Assembly (NCBI GenBank): GCA_018242585.1 | Contig: JAFEBQ010000020.1 | Location: 1-37,510 of the forward strand | DNA length: 37,510 bases | Direction of reading: 5' to 3' | DNA from: Planctomycetota bacterium | GTDB lineage: Bacteria > Planctomycetota > Planctomycetia > Pirellulales > PNKZ01 | Notes under the pieces: generated by a model | Seen by the model: the letters and a program-made list of their open reading frames with translations, nothing else | The model's database searches: none | Told to the model about the DNA's origin: nothing | Shown here: positions 1-8,500 of the stretch, piece by piece | Position numbering within the stretch: position 1 is the first letter of the stretch | How the letters are laid out: each line of letters opens with the position of its first letter | Position numbers and translations under genes: made by a program

Positions 1-19
1 TATTAAGACTGACAGAGGA

Positions 20-1267
20 CTAGTGATCGAGCTTCGTGATGTTGCCGTCGTCGCGGGTGGCCAGCATTTGCAGCACGTAGGGCTCGACCTCGTCGCTGAG
101 AAAATCGGTGTGGCCGTCAACGTACAAGACGTACGCCCCGCCGCTGTGGGCCGAGAACAACCCGTGATTGTGCCCGGGGCCGGGCGGGAACTTGGCCGGC
201 ACGCGCGGCGGCGTGTCCTTCGGCGGCGGCGGATAAGGCCCGTCGTGGCGCACCGAAATGCCCCGCGCCGGCTTGGTGACGTCGAAGGCGGCCTGGCTGT
301 TCACGCCGTAGCGAATCGTGGTGATGTTGTAGCACGGCTCGTCCCCCGAACCGCTGACTCCTTCGGCGTCGGGACGGAGCAGGACATATTTTCCGCCGCT
401 ACCGGTGTAGGCGCCGTCGGGCCAGGCGCTGCGCAGATCGAACTCGACCGGCTCGGTGAACGCCTCGTCGAAGGTCTGGCCCGACTGCTCGCCAATCATG
501 ATCACGTGGGCCTGACCGTCGCGAACCAACGCCAGCCGGATGGGTTGATTGGGCGGGAAAACGCCCGAGCCGGAGAGGATGCCATACTTGCCGTCGCGCG
601 TGTTGCGCCCGTGCGGCCCCGAAACCGGCTGGTTGGGCTTGAGTCCGAGCATGTCGGGGGCCGAGCCGGCGATGGCCACGTAGGTTGGCACCGCCAGCCC
701 GATGGCGCGGTGATCTTTGAGTTCGCCGCGGGTTTCTACCGAAAGGTGTTTGAGCGGATCGTTCAGCGGCGGCAGATACGACGCGGGACATTGCATCATC
801 GGCGGCTGCAGGCCATCGACGAACTTGACGTTCTGGTTTGACGTGCGCAGGTCGAACTTGCCGCTACTGGCCGTTCGTTGCCAACGGACGTTCCCTTCCT
901 CGCCCAAGCCCAGGTGCGGCAGAATCTCGACCCACCAACTGGTGCCGAACGGCGTGTCGCTGCCCCCTTCATAGCGGGCGCCGCAGGGGAGCAACTCGGC
1001 ATGATTCGTGTGGTAATCGAGAATCGCCGAGGAGATTTGCCGCAGGTTTTCCTGGCACGCGCCCCGCTGCGCGCGGCGGTACATAAAAAAGATCGTCGGG
1101 ATCGCGAGAATCAGTAGCACCAGGATCACGATCCCGCCCACCATCGCCTCGAAGGCACTGACCCCTCGGCGCGAGCCGCGCCGGCGGGCAAAGCGAGGCG
1201 GCGAGACTGGTCGCGGGCCAATTGTGCGCTCGGCGGCGAGTCTGGCGTGTTTATGCGCGGGAATCAT
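20..1267 (-). CDS. DUF1559 prepilin-like protein (H-X9-DG type)
   Basis: About 415 residues. Near the N-terminus a basic stretch leads to a G35-V36 junction, a Glu at position +5 (E40) and a hydrophobic helix (residues 43-62), the layout of a type IV prepilin/pseudopilin class III signal. The usual FTLVELLVVIAIIG block is replaced by a divergent VSAFEAMVGGIVILVLLIL. The C-terminal part has the H-X9-DG motif (HSGGAYVLYVDG) that defines the large planctomycete DUF1559 family. The start at 1267 (ATG) is preferred over a TTG 15 bp upstream because a G-run lies about 7 bp before it. Family members are secreted or envelope-associated, usually in many copies per genome, and their role is unknown. 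It is divergent from the sulfatase at 1436. Family assignment is firm; function is not. Confidence 0.88.
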   Translation of the reverse strand: MIPAHKHARLAAERTIGPRPVSPPRFARRRGSRRGVSAFEAMVGGIVILVLLILAIPTIFFMYRRAQRGACQENLRQISSAILDYHTNHAELLPCGARYEGGSDTPFGTSWWVEILPHLGLGEEGNVRWQRTASSGKFDLRTSNQNVKFVDGLQPPMMQCPASYLPPLNDPLKHLSVETRGELKDHRAIGLAVPTYVAIAGSAPDMLGLKPNQPVSGPHGRNTRDGKYGILSGSGVFPPNQPIRLALVRDGQAHVIMIGEQSGQTFDEAFTEPVEFDLRSAWPDGAYTGSGGKYVLLRPDAEGVSGSGDEPCYNITTIRYGVNSQAAFDVTKPARGISVRHDGPYPPPPKDTPPRVPAKFPPGPGHNHGLFSAHSGGAYVLYVDGHTDFLSDEVEPYVLQMLATRDDGNITKLDH

Positions 1268-1435
1268 CGTGTCGCCCCCCAACGGCGTCCTGCGAGAAGA
1301 GCCAAAGTCGAATGCTGCGAACCCCTGCGGTTCTTGCTATAAGATGATGAGATTCGTCGGGGTTATCAATACCGAAGCGCTGCGAGAAGCCGCCGGCCCT
1401 CGCGCCGGCGTTAGCGTCCCAAGGAAAACCAAACC

Positions 1436-2998
1436 ATGACATCGCGCGGCTGGTGGATGACGTTGTTGGTCAGCTTAGTGGCTGGGTTGCTCGTGGCGCG
1501 CGGCGCAGCGGCCGCCGAAGCGCGACGGCCGAACATCTTGTTGATCTATGCCGACGATCAGTCGTACAAGACGCTGAGCTGTTATCCCGAATCTCCCGCT
1601 TGGGTGAAGACCCCCGAGATCGATCGGCTGGCCGCCAGCGGTATTCGCTTCACGCGCGCGTACATGGGCTCGTGGTGCATGCCGTCGCGGGCGTCGATCT
1701 TGACGGGGCGGTTGCCGTTTGGCGTCGAGTCGATGCGCATGAGCGGCAGCTATCCCGGCAGCAGTTGCGACCCGGCCTTGTGTCCGTTCTGGCCGGCCGA
1801 AGCGCGGCGACAAGGTTACCAGACCGCGCAGATTGGCAAGTGGCACACCGGCGTCGACTCGGGCTGGGAGCGCGACTGGGACTATCAGATCGTCTGGAAC
1901 CGGCCCAAGCATCCCGAGAATGCCGGCGCGTACTACAAGAAACAAATCCTGGCCTTCAACGGCCAAGAGCGAAAGACCGACGGCTACTCGACCGACAACT
2001 ACACCGATTGGGCGGTCGATTACATTCGCGGCCAGAACCGGGTGGCGGACAAACCCTGGTTCTTGTGGCTCTGCTATGGCGCAATCCACGGCCCCACGAC
2101 ACCGGCCGATCGGCACAAGGGGAAGCTGGCTGGCAACACGGCCAAGATTCCAGCAGATATTTTCGGCCCGCGCCCGAACAAGCCATCGTACCTCGACCGC
2201 ACGCAAGCCTGGATCCCGAACGGCAGTGGCGGCGCGGCCATGAAAAAGAAGCCGAAACAGGCAAATAACTTTGACAAGGACGAGCCGGGGCTCGACTACA
2301 GCGCCTGGATCCAACAGGTAAATGAGTGCACGATGGCGCTCGACGAAGGGGTGGGGCGCGTGATGGCCGCGCTGCGTGATTCGGGGCAACTCGAAAACAC
2401 GCTGGTCGTCTACACTGCCGACCAGGGTTATGGCCTGGGGGAACACGGACTCAGCCAGAAGCAAGTGCCGTATGATGGAGGCGTGGCCTCGCCGTTGATC
2501 ATTAGCCAGCCCGGGACGATTCCAGCGGGTAAGGTTTGTGCCCAGCCGGTAAACTCGCCCGATCTGGTGGCGACGTTTCTGCGCGTGGGACAGATCAACG
2601 TGCCGTGGAAGACGCACGGGCGCGACATCGCGCCGTTGTTGCGCGATCCGGAGCGCGCGACGCTCGAGCAACCCATGCTGATGAGCCACACCGGCGACAC
2701 CTACGGCAGCAACACCCGCGACGCGTCGACCACGGTGCGCAGCACGGGGCAGGGGAACGTCCCCTGGTGGGTGATGGTGCGCGACGGCCGGTTCAAATAC
2801 ATCCGCACCTTGGTGGCCGGCGAGCCGGAGGAACTTTACGACCTGGACGCCGACCCCGAGGAATTGACCAATCTGGCTGGCCGCGCCGAGCAGGCGTCGC
2901 AACTCGAAACGATGCGCGCAAAGTTGATCGCGGAACTCCGCCGAACCGATTGCCCGTTCGTCGACGCGATGCCGCCCGTGCGCGAGTTGAAACGCTAG
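1436..2998 (+). CDS. Secreted sulfatase (formylglycine-dependent, type I)
   Basis: 520 residues with a Sec signal peptide (hydrophobic residues 9-21, cleavage probably in the ARGAAAAEA region). Metal-binding D40-D41 lie in NILLIYADDQS, and the C-x-P-S-R maturation motif is CMPSR at residues 81-85, whose Cys is converted to formylglycine in this family. A G-K-W-H segment and the TADQGYGLGEHGL segment supply further active-site residues, and a C-terminal ELYDLDADPEE motif is typical of alkaline-phosphatase-fold sulfatases. The protein should hydrolyse sulfate esters in the periplasm, but the substrate (polysaccharide or small molecule) cannot be read from the sequence. treZ starts 2 bp after its stop, so the two are probably co-transcribed. 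Confidence 0.93.
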   Translation: MTSRGWWMTLLVSLVAGLLVARGAAAAEARRPNILLIYADDQSYKTLSCYPESPAWVKTPEIDRLAASGIRFTRAYMGSWCMPSRASILTGRLPFGVESMRMSGSYPGSSCDPALCPFWPAEARRQGYQTAQIGKWHTGVDSGWERDWDYQIVWNRPKHPENAGAYYKKQILAFNGQERKTDGYSTDNYTDWAVDYIRGQNRVADKPWFLWLCYGAIHGPTTPADRHKGKLAGNTAKIPADIFGPRPNKPSYLDRTQAWIPNGSGGAAMKKKPKQANNFDKDEPGLDYSAWIQQVNECTMALDEGVGRVMAALRDSGQLENTLVVYTADQGYGLGEHGLSQKQVPYDGGVASPLIISQPGTIPAGKVCAQPVNSPDLVATFLRVGQINVPWKTHGRDIAPLLRDPERATLEQPMLMSHTGDTYGSNTRDASTTVRSTGQGNVPWWVMVRDGRFKYIRTLVAGEPEELYDLDADPEELTNLAGRAEQASQLETMRAKLIAELRRTDCPFVDAMPPVRELKR

Positions 2999-3000
2999 TG

Positions 3001-4839
3001 ATGGAAAGTCCGCACTCATTGCGAGCACGGCCTCAAGGAGCGCTGCGTCAGGCCGACGACTCGGTGTTGTGGCGCATCTGGGCGCCGAAGGCCACGCAGG
3101 TGACGCTGCTTATTTGGGACGGCGGCAAGGAGTCGGCGGTCACGATGCAAGCCGAGGCCGACGGCTATTACGTCCACACGGCGGCTAACGTCGCCGACGG
3201 CTTGTGCTACGCTTATCGGCTGGATGACGATCCGTTGGAACTTCCCGATCCGGCTTCGCGGTGGCAGCCCGACGGAGTTCACCAGCCGTCGGCTGTCTTC
3301 TCGCCCGAACGATTCACTTGGACCGATCGGCATTGGCGCGGTGTCCGACAAGCTGACCTGGCGATTTACGAGTTGCACGTTGGCACGTTCACGCCCGAGG
3401 GAACCTTCGAGGCCATCATTCCGCGCTTGGCCGAGTTGGCCGACCTGGGGATCACGGCGATCGAGCTGATGCCGATCGCGCAGTTCCCCGGCGCGCGCAA
3501 TTGGGGCTATGACGGGGTTCACCCCTTCGCAGCCCAGAACACCTACGGCGGCCCGCGGGGCTTGCAACAATTGGTCGATGCCGCGCACGCGGCCGGCTTG
3601 GGCGTGCTGCTCGACGTGGTTTACAACCACCTGGGGCCCGAGGGAAATTACTTCGCGCGATTCGGCCACTACTTCACGACGCATTATCACACACCGTGGG
3701 GAGCGGCGCTGAACTACGACGGCCCGCACAGCGACCCAGTTCGCGCCTTGATGATCCAGAACGCCTGTCAGTGGATTCGCGATTTCCACCTTGACGGCCT
3801 GCGGCTCGACGCGGTGCAGACGATCATGGACGAAAGCGCCTGGCACTTGCTGGCCGAGTTGCAAGACGCCGTGCAGCGCGAAGCGCGCGCGGCCGAGCGC
3901 TCGGTCGTCGTGATCGGCGAGACCAATCAGAACGACCGCCGGCTGGTCGATCGGGTCGAGCAAGGGGGCTACGCGCTCGACGGCGTGTGGAGCGACGATT
4001 TGCACCATGCGATTCATGCCCACCTGACCGGCGAGCGCGACGGATATTACGTCGACTTCGAGCGGCCGGCGACGATTGCCAAGGCGTTCAACGACGGCTT
4101 TGTCAGCGATGGGGGCTACGCGCGGTACTACCACCGGCGTCACGGCGCACCGCTGGGAGATGTGCCGCGCGAACGGCTGGTCGTGTGCCTGCAAAACCAT
4201 GACCAGGTCGGCAACCGGGCGGCGGGTGATCGGTTTGCCACGCTGGTCGCGCCCGAGGCAGTGCGCCTGGCGGCGGCGTTGGTGCTGCTTTCGCCAGGAA
4301 CACCGCTGTTGTTCATGGGTGAGGAATATGGCGAGCGTGCGCCGTTCGCGTTCTTCTGTTCGTTTCTCGACGCTGGGCTGAACGACGCCGTGCGAGCCGG
4401 CCGGCAACGCGAGTATCAAGAGCTCGACTTCCGCTGGGAAGCTGAGGTGCCCGACCCGGTGGCCGAGTCGACCTTTCGGGCGGCACAGCTCGGTTGGAGT
4501 TGGCCGACCGGATCGAGCGCCGCCGGGCTGCGCGCGCTGTATCGAACGCTGTTGCATGCTCGGCGCGATTGGCCGGCGCTCGGCGATCGACAAAACACAC
4601 ACGCAACATTTGCCAACGATGGCAACGAACTGCTCGTCATTACTCGCGGCGGCGCGAACGGTGCAATTATCTGGGTGAATCTCACCGATTGCGCGCTGAC
4701 GAAGCTGCCTGCCCCGCCGACGCGGCATCGATTGCAACTGTCGACCGCCGAGCGACGCTTCGGTGGCGAACGTGACGATCTATCAACAATCGACACGCTC
4801 GGGGCGTATGAGCTTTTGATTTGGCTTGTCGACAAATAG
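3001..4839 (+). CDS. treZ: Malto-oligosyltrehalose trehalohydrolase
   Basis: 612 residues. TreZ releases trehalose from the maltooligosyl-trehalose made by TreY. An N-terminal beta-sandwich (about 20-105; WRIWAPKATQVTLLIWDG) precedes a GH13 barrel. Visible GH13 regions are DVVYNHLGPEGNY (region I), GLRLDAVQ with nucleophile D270 (II), VIGETNQND with acid/base E307 (III) and LQNHDQVGNR (IV). The ATG at 3001 is chosen, although the frame stays open upstream to 2536, because that extension runs through the sulfatase gene and lacks family sequence. Length matches the usual 580-610 residues. No treY or treS is seen in the window, so the partner enzyme must be elsewhere. Cytoplasmic. Confidence 0.93.
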   Translation: MESPHSLRARPQGALRQADDSVLWRIWAPKATQVTLLIWDGGKESAVTMQAEADGYYVHTAANVADGLCYAYRLDDDPLELPDPASRWQPDGVHQPSAVFSPERFTWTDRHWRGVRQADLAIYELHVGTFTPEGTFEAIIPRLAELADLGITAIELMPIAQFPGARNWGYDGVHPFAAQNTYGGPRGLQQLVDAAHAAGLGVLLDVVYNHLGPEGNYFARFGHYFTTHYHTPWGAALNYDGPHSDPVRALMIQNACQWIRDFHLDGLRLDAVQTIMDESAWHLLAELQDAVQREARAAERSVVVIGETNQNDRRLVDRVEQGGYALDGVWSDDLHHAIHAHLTGERDGYYVDFERPATIAKAFNDGFVSDGGYARYYHRRHGAPLGDVPRERLVVCLQNHDQVGNRAAGDRFATLVAPEAVRLAAALVLLSPGTPLLFMGEEYGERAPFAFFCSFLDAGLNDAVRAGRQREYQELDFRWEAEVPDPVAESTFRAAQLGWSWPTGSSAAGLRALYRTLLHARRDWPALGDRQNTHATFANDGNELLVITRGGANGAIIWVNLTDCALTKLPAPPTRHRLQLSTAERRFGGERDDLSTIDTLGAYELLIWLVDK

Positions 4840-5267
4840 ACGATCGGTCGCCCTGTGGCGTGGTGACGCGCAGGCTGACACTTTGACATACAAGGCGGCT
4901 ATATTTGCGTCATTGCGCGGCATTGGCGCAATGATCATTACGACGATCGTGACGATTGTCCGCGCCAGCCAGTTTGTGACATTACGAACGATCTCTGACA
5001 ATAGCGCCACATTCGCCAACTCGGCTGTCGACTCGGGCGGTTGGTCGGCGATAATGTCGAGGTGTACGGCTTGTCTTTTCGGCCCCGGCTCGCGTCGCGG
5101 TGAAACCGTTTCATTGTGGCAACCGCGATAGTGCGTGGCCGATCTGCTCGACGCGACCATACGGTTCACGGTGAACTTGGGAACGTCGCGACCTGAATGT
5201 TGAACGTCGCGTGCATGAACGCAGCGCGGCCAGGCAACAAGCCGACCATCGCGCGGAGGAGACACCT
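4840..5267. other. Non-coding gap with inverted and direct repeats
   Basis: No convincing gene in this 428-bp gap; a 160-codon antisense open frame overlapping the end of treZ has no recognisable protein character. It contains an 8-bp inverted repeat CATTGCGC / GCGCAATG with a 7-nt loop (4911-4918 and 4926-4933), possibly a treZ 3' hairpin although no T-run follows. It also contains a direct repeat GAACGTCGCG (5181-5190 and 5202-5211) whose copies start 21 bp apart, about two helical turns, upstream of the receiver gene. Confidence 0.4.
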
Positions 5268-5630
5268 ATGTGTCGCCTGTTAGTTGCCGACGCCAATCGT
5301 GCGAACGCCGATTCGTTGGCCAAGTTGCTCAGGACCGCCGGGTTTGACGTGGCGACGGCTTATGACGGCGGCCACGCCATCGAGCAGGCGGTGACATTCG
5401 AGCCGGACATCTTTCTGTTGGAACTGGCCATGCCGGTGCTCGACGGCTATCAGGTGGCATCCCATTTGAAAGGGATGCCCAAGTTCGCCGACAAAGTGTT
5501 CATCGCGCTGACGGCCTATGCCGACCAGCGACACATGGATCTGGCCTCGCAGGCCGACTTCCAGGACTATCTGGTTAAGCCGATCGAACTGAGCATGCTG
5601 ATGAGTATCCTGGCCGAAGTGTCAGGGTAG
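5268..5630 (+). CDS. Stand-alone receiver-domain protein, phospho-acceptor Asp replaced by Glu
   Basis: 120 residues, a single CheY-like receiver with no output domain. The ATG at 5268 is chosen because GGAGGA (5255-5260) sits 7 bp upstream; an ATG 57 bp earlier in frame lacks family sequence. The fold is clear: LLVADANRANADSL at strand 1, FLLELAMPVLDGYQVA at strand 3, ALTAYA with conserved T82, and YLVKPI with conserved K104. The position that should be the phosphorylated Asp is E52 (LLELAMP in place of LLDLAMP), and the second residue of the strand-1 acidic pair is A9 in place of Asp. Such receivers usually cannot be phosphorylated normally, and Glu can mimic the active state in some regulators. 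No kinase gene is adjacent. It converges on the sulfatase downstream. Confidence 0.9.
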   Translation: MCRLLVADANRANADSLAKLLRTAGFDVATAYDGGHAIEQAVTFEPDIFLLELAMPVLDGYQVASHLKGMPKFADKVFIALTAYADQRHMDLASQADFQDYLVKPIELSMLMSILAEVSG

Positions 5631-5673
5631 GCTTGGCCAGCGAAGCGCCATGCGTGTTTTCAACGTGGCCGCA

Positions 5674-7179
5674 TCATTCCGGAATCGGGTCATTGGGCCC
5701 GACGGGTTTCCCCTCCCAGGTGACGGCTTTTGTCCGCGGGTCGTACGTCAAGATGCGCTGCGCGCTCCCTGGCACGGGACCGACATCGACCTTCGGCAAC
5801 CAGCGGCTCAATTCGCTGATCACCTTGGCGTGCTCCGGGCGGGCCGCCAGGTTGGTCCACTCGCGCGGATCGGCCTGCATGTCGTACAACTCTTGCGAGC
5901 CGTCGGCATAGCGGATGTAACGCCAGCGGTCGGTGCGCACCGCATGGTTCCCTTGATTGTGCGACGTGATGGCTGGCCAGGGGCGCGACGCCTGGGCGTC
6001 TTTCAACTGGGGCGCGAGCGAATGGCCTTCCAGGTCGTCGCGCCGCGTCAGTCCGCACAGTTCCACCAGCGTCGGGTACATGTCCAGCAACTCGACCGGC
6101 CCCGCGCAACGCGCGCCGCCGCTCACGCCCGGCCCCGCGAACACCAGCGGCACATGCGTCGACCGCTCCCAAAGCGTGTTCTTGCCGGTGATCAACTTCT
6201 CGCCCACGTGCCAGCCATGATCGGACCAGAGGACCACCACCGTGTTGTCGCGCTGGCCGGCCTGTTCCAGGGCGTCGAGCACGCGACCAATCTGGCTATC
6301 CATGAAGCTGACGCTGGCCAGGTATGACCGCGCCAGATTGCGCCACTGGTGATTCTCGCGGACCCATTTCAAGCGCGGCTCCGGCAAATACCAATGCAAA
6401 TACCACGAGAATCGCGGCGTATCGTTTCGATCGTCTTCGCGAATCCGCGGCAACAACGAGTCGTCGTCGGGATACAGATCGAACCAGCGCTGCGTGGCGT
6501 AGCACGGCACGTGCGGCAAGGCAAAGCCGCAGGCCAGGAAGAACGGCTTGTCCTTCGGCGCGGTCTGTAATTGTTCAATGGCCCACGACGCGACGCGGTA
6601 GTCGCCCATGTCTTCGTCCCGCCCCGGGTAGACGCCCCAGTCCATCAGCTTGACATTCCCCATCGGGGTCGGCGGGATCAACTTCTCTTTCATCGGCGCG
6701 CCGACGCCGGGCGTGGGGCCCCATTCGTCGAACTCGCGCGGGCGATCCTTGGGGGGGACCTGGTGAAATATCTTCCCGACCGTCAGCGTCCGATAGCCGT
6801 GCCGTTGGAAGTGCTGGGGAAGCGAGACGCGATCTTTCAAGGCGTCAACCGTGCGACAATAGGGGGCCAAGCCATAGACGCCGGACGTCGTTGGCCGCAA
6901 GCCGAGCAACACGCTGGTGCGCGAAGGATTGCACAACGGCGCTTGGCAATGGGCGTTGGTGAACAAGGTGCCGCGCGCGGCCAGTCGATCGATGTTCGGC
7001 GTCTTGGCCGCCGGATGCCCGCCCAGGCAGCCGATCCAGTCGTTTTGATCGTCGATGGCGATGAACAACACGTTGGGCTTGGCACGCTCGGCGGCTTGGG
7101 CGCTTGGCCCCGGCCAAAGGCAAGCGGCGATGACGACCAGATTAGACGCGAGACTAACTGTACTTTGACCTAGGTTCAT
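5674..7179 (-). CDS. Secreted sulfatase, iduronate-2-sulfatase/choline-sulfatase-like
   Basis: 501 residues from the ATG at 7179; an in-frame start 66 bp upstream would bury the signal peptide. The signal peptide spans about residues 1-29 (hydrophobic LVVIAACLW, then AQAA). Metal-binding D43-D44 lie in PNVLFIAIDDQNDW and the formylglycine motif is CNPSR at residues 83-87. The CLGGHP..KTPNIDRLAARG and later LWSDHGWHVGEK segments are typical of the iduronate-2-sulfatase-like branch, distinct from the sulfatase at 1436. Periplasmic sulfate-ester hydrolysis is expected; the natural substrate is unknown. The gene stands alone, transcribed towards the receiver gene. Confidence 0.93.
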   Translation of the reverse strand: MNLGQSTVSLASNLVVIAACLWPGPSAQAAERAKPNVLFIAIDDQNDWIGCLGGHPAAKTPNIDRLAARGTLFTNAHCQAPLCNPSRTSVLLGLRPTTSGVYGLAPYCRTVDALKDRVSLPQHFQRHGYRTLTVGKIFHQVPPKDRPREFDEWGPTPGVGAPMKEKLIPPTPMGNVKLMDWGVYPGRDEDMGDYRVASWAIEQLQTAPKDKPFFLACGFALPHVPCYATQRWFDLYPDDDSLLPRIREDDRNDTPRFSWYLHWYLPEPRLKWVRENHQWRNLARSYLASVSFMDSQIGRVLDALEQAGQRDNTVVVLWSDHGWHVGEKLITGKNTLWERSTHVPLVFAGPGVSGGARCAGPVELLDMYPTLVELCGLTRRDDLEGHSLAPQLKDAQASRPWPAITSHNQGNHAVRTDRWRYIRYADGSQELYDMQADPREWTNLAARPEHAKVISELSRWLPKVDVGPVPGSAQRILTYDPRTKAVTWEGKPVGPNDPIPE

Positions 7180-7220
7180 CACCGCGCCTTTCAAAAAGTT
7201 TCGCACAAGCACAAGCACAC

Positions 7221-7257
7221 ACCCCTCCCTTGCAGGGAGGGGCAAGGGGGAGGGTTA
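7221..7257. repeat. C-rich/G-rich palindromic repeat, copy 1
   Basis: CCCCTCCCT (7222-7230) and AGGGAGGGG (7234-7242) form a perfect 9-bp stem with a 3-nt loop, followed by CAAGGGGGAGGG. A closely related element lies at 12196-12231, so this is an interspersed repeat family. The stem lies about 45 bp upstream of the sulfatase start on the opposite strand. Confidence 0.7.
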
Positions 7258-7400
7258 AGACGTTCCCGGCTGAGTTGGCCCGCGTCACGTGAGCGTACTT
7301 GTCCTATCCAGGATACCGACGCGGAACAGTCTCAGAATATCGTCGCGAGAGGCGACAATCACGCGCTGAGAGAATCATGCGTAGCCGCGCGAGATTGAAG

Positions 7401-7460
7401 CGCCCCCTCACCCGGCTCGCTGCGCGAGCCACCCTCTCCCGCAAGGGGCGAGGGTTAGGA
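7401..7460. repeat. G/C-rich intergenic repeat (CTCACCCGGCTCGC type)
   Basis: Contains CCCCCTCACCC, GCTCGC/GCGAGC (inverted, short loop) and CCCTCTCCCGCAAGGGGCGAGGG. This is the same general class of short palindromic intergenic repeat as the element at the right window edge (37415-37506), which shares CCCTC/GAGGG arms. No coding content. Confidence 0.5.
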
Positions 7461-7501
7461 GAAAGCCGCCGCTTTTCTAGCCGCTAGTCTCTAGCCCCTT
7501 T

Positions 7502-8500
7502 TCACTTCTTCACCGCGTCGGCGGCGAGAATCTGGGCGTAGGCCGCCAGGTCTTGCGTGGCGTCGGGGCCCAGATCGGTGGCGATATGAATCTTGCGCGT
7601 GATCTTGCCGGGGTTATCACCGGCGGTAAATGTGACCGGCACCAGATGGACCGTCTTGGTCGCGTCGCTCGTCTGGAATTGAAAACCCGCGTCCTCGCAA
7701 GTCACGCGAGTGATCTTGAAAGGCTTCTTGGCTTGCACGACGAGTTGCTTGGTGACTTTCTGGCCCGGCTCGAGCACGCCCAGGAACAACGCCGCCGGGC
7801 TGACGGTCACGGGGGCCATGATCCGGGCTTCGACATCGACCGGCACCTCGCTGGCCGAGGTGTCATTGCTCGTCAGGATGATCTGCTCTTTCAGCGAGCC
7901 AGCCGGCGCGGTCGGCAGCAGATTCACCTGTAACTGATACGTCACTTGCCCGGGCGATCGGCTAGTTTCGCTGAGCGTGGCGGAGACGTGGTTGCTGCTC
8001 GACTTCAACTCGGTGATTTTCCAATCGCTGCGTCCCGAATAGGTGAGCGTCACCTTCTTGTCGGCGCCGGTGCCGACGTCGACGGTGCCAAACTCGGCGC
8101 CGCCGGGAGTCAGAACCACATCGGTGCGAATGTAGCCCGACACGTTGAGCTGCACCTCGGCGTAGAACGGCCGGTCGAAGATCACGGTAATCGTGGCGTT
8201 CTTCTGCCCCGAGTATGCCTGCGTGTTCAACTCGGCGATAATACCCCCTTCTTCATAGGTCTTGAGCGTGTCGCTCACGACCTTGGGGGTGGTACAGCCA
8301 CAGCTCGAACGGACGCCCGCGATGTGCAGCGTCTCTTGATAGACGTTCTTGAGCTTGAACTCGAAATGAACCGTCGCGCCGCGGGCCACCGAGCCAAAGT
8401 CATGGCTGGTGGACGTGAACATCTTGCGCGCCCAGTCCTCGGCCCGACTGGTGGCCGGAGCGAGCAGCAACATCAAGCTGACAATCCAAAACCGGTTCAC
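7502..8500 (-). CDS. Exported DUF1573 domain protein
   Basis: 332 residues from a GTG start, with AAGG about 8 bp upstream and a signal peptide immediately after it (MNRFWIVSLMLLLAPATSRA). The diagnostic DUF1573 segment is FGSVARGATVHFEFKLKN followed by the SSCGCTTPKV motif. Two further immunoglobulin-like/ASH-type beta-domains follow (about residues 120-220 and 220-325), each with a VxxxPxxxxxGxVxxGxxxxxxxxV pattern. DUF1573 proteins are envelope proteins of unknown biochemical role, abundant in Planctomycetes and Bacteroidetes. No operon partner is visible. Confidence 0.88.
   Translation of the reverse strand: MNRFWIVSLMLLLAPATSRAEDWARKMFTSTSHDFGSVARGATVHFEFKLKNVYQETLHIAGVRSSCGCTTPKVVSDTLKTYEEGGIIAELNTQAYSGQKNATITVIFDRPFYAEVQLNVSGYIRTDVVLTPGGAEFGTVDVGTGADKKVTLTYSGRSDWKITELKSSSNHVSATLSETSRSPGQVTYQLQVNLLPTAPAGSLKEQIILTSNDTSASEVPVDVEARIMAPVTVSPAALFLGVLEPGQKVTKQLVVQAKKPFKITRVTCEDAGFQFQTSDATKTVHLVPVTFTAGDNPGKITRKIHIATDLGPDATQDLAAYAQILAADAVKK

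Larger units (their letters stand above)
7180..7501. other. Non-coding gap built of G/C-rich repeats
   Basis: The gap between the 3' end of the DUF1573 gene and the 5' end of the sulfatase holds two copies of intergenic repeat types described separately (7221-7257 and 7401-7460). No open frame here has protein character. Confidence 0.5.

Noticed and set aside
2536..3000. N-terminal extension of TreZ into the sulfatase gene
   Set aside because: The extension reads the sulfatase gene in a wrong frame; the family N-terminus begins just after 3001.
1475..3028. 517-codon open frame antisense to the first sulfatase
   Set aside because: The product is Arg/Ala/Val-rich without domain motifs and mirrors the high-GC third positions of the real gene on the other strand.
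3016..4737. 573-codon open frame antisense to treZ
   Set aside because: Covers treZ, whose GH13 motifs are clear; the antisense product has no recognisable motif.
4783..5265. 160-codon minus-strand frame between treZ and the receiver gene
   Set aside because: Overlaps the treZ 3' end, has no recognisable motif and an uneven residue composition.
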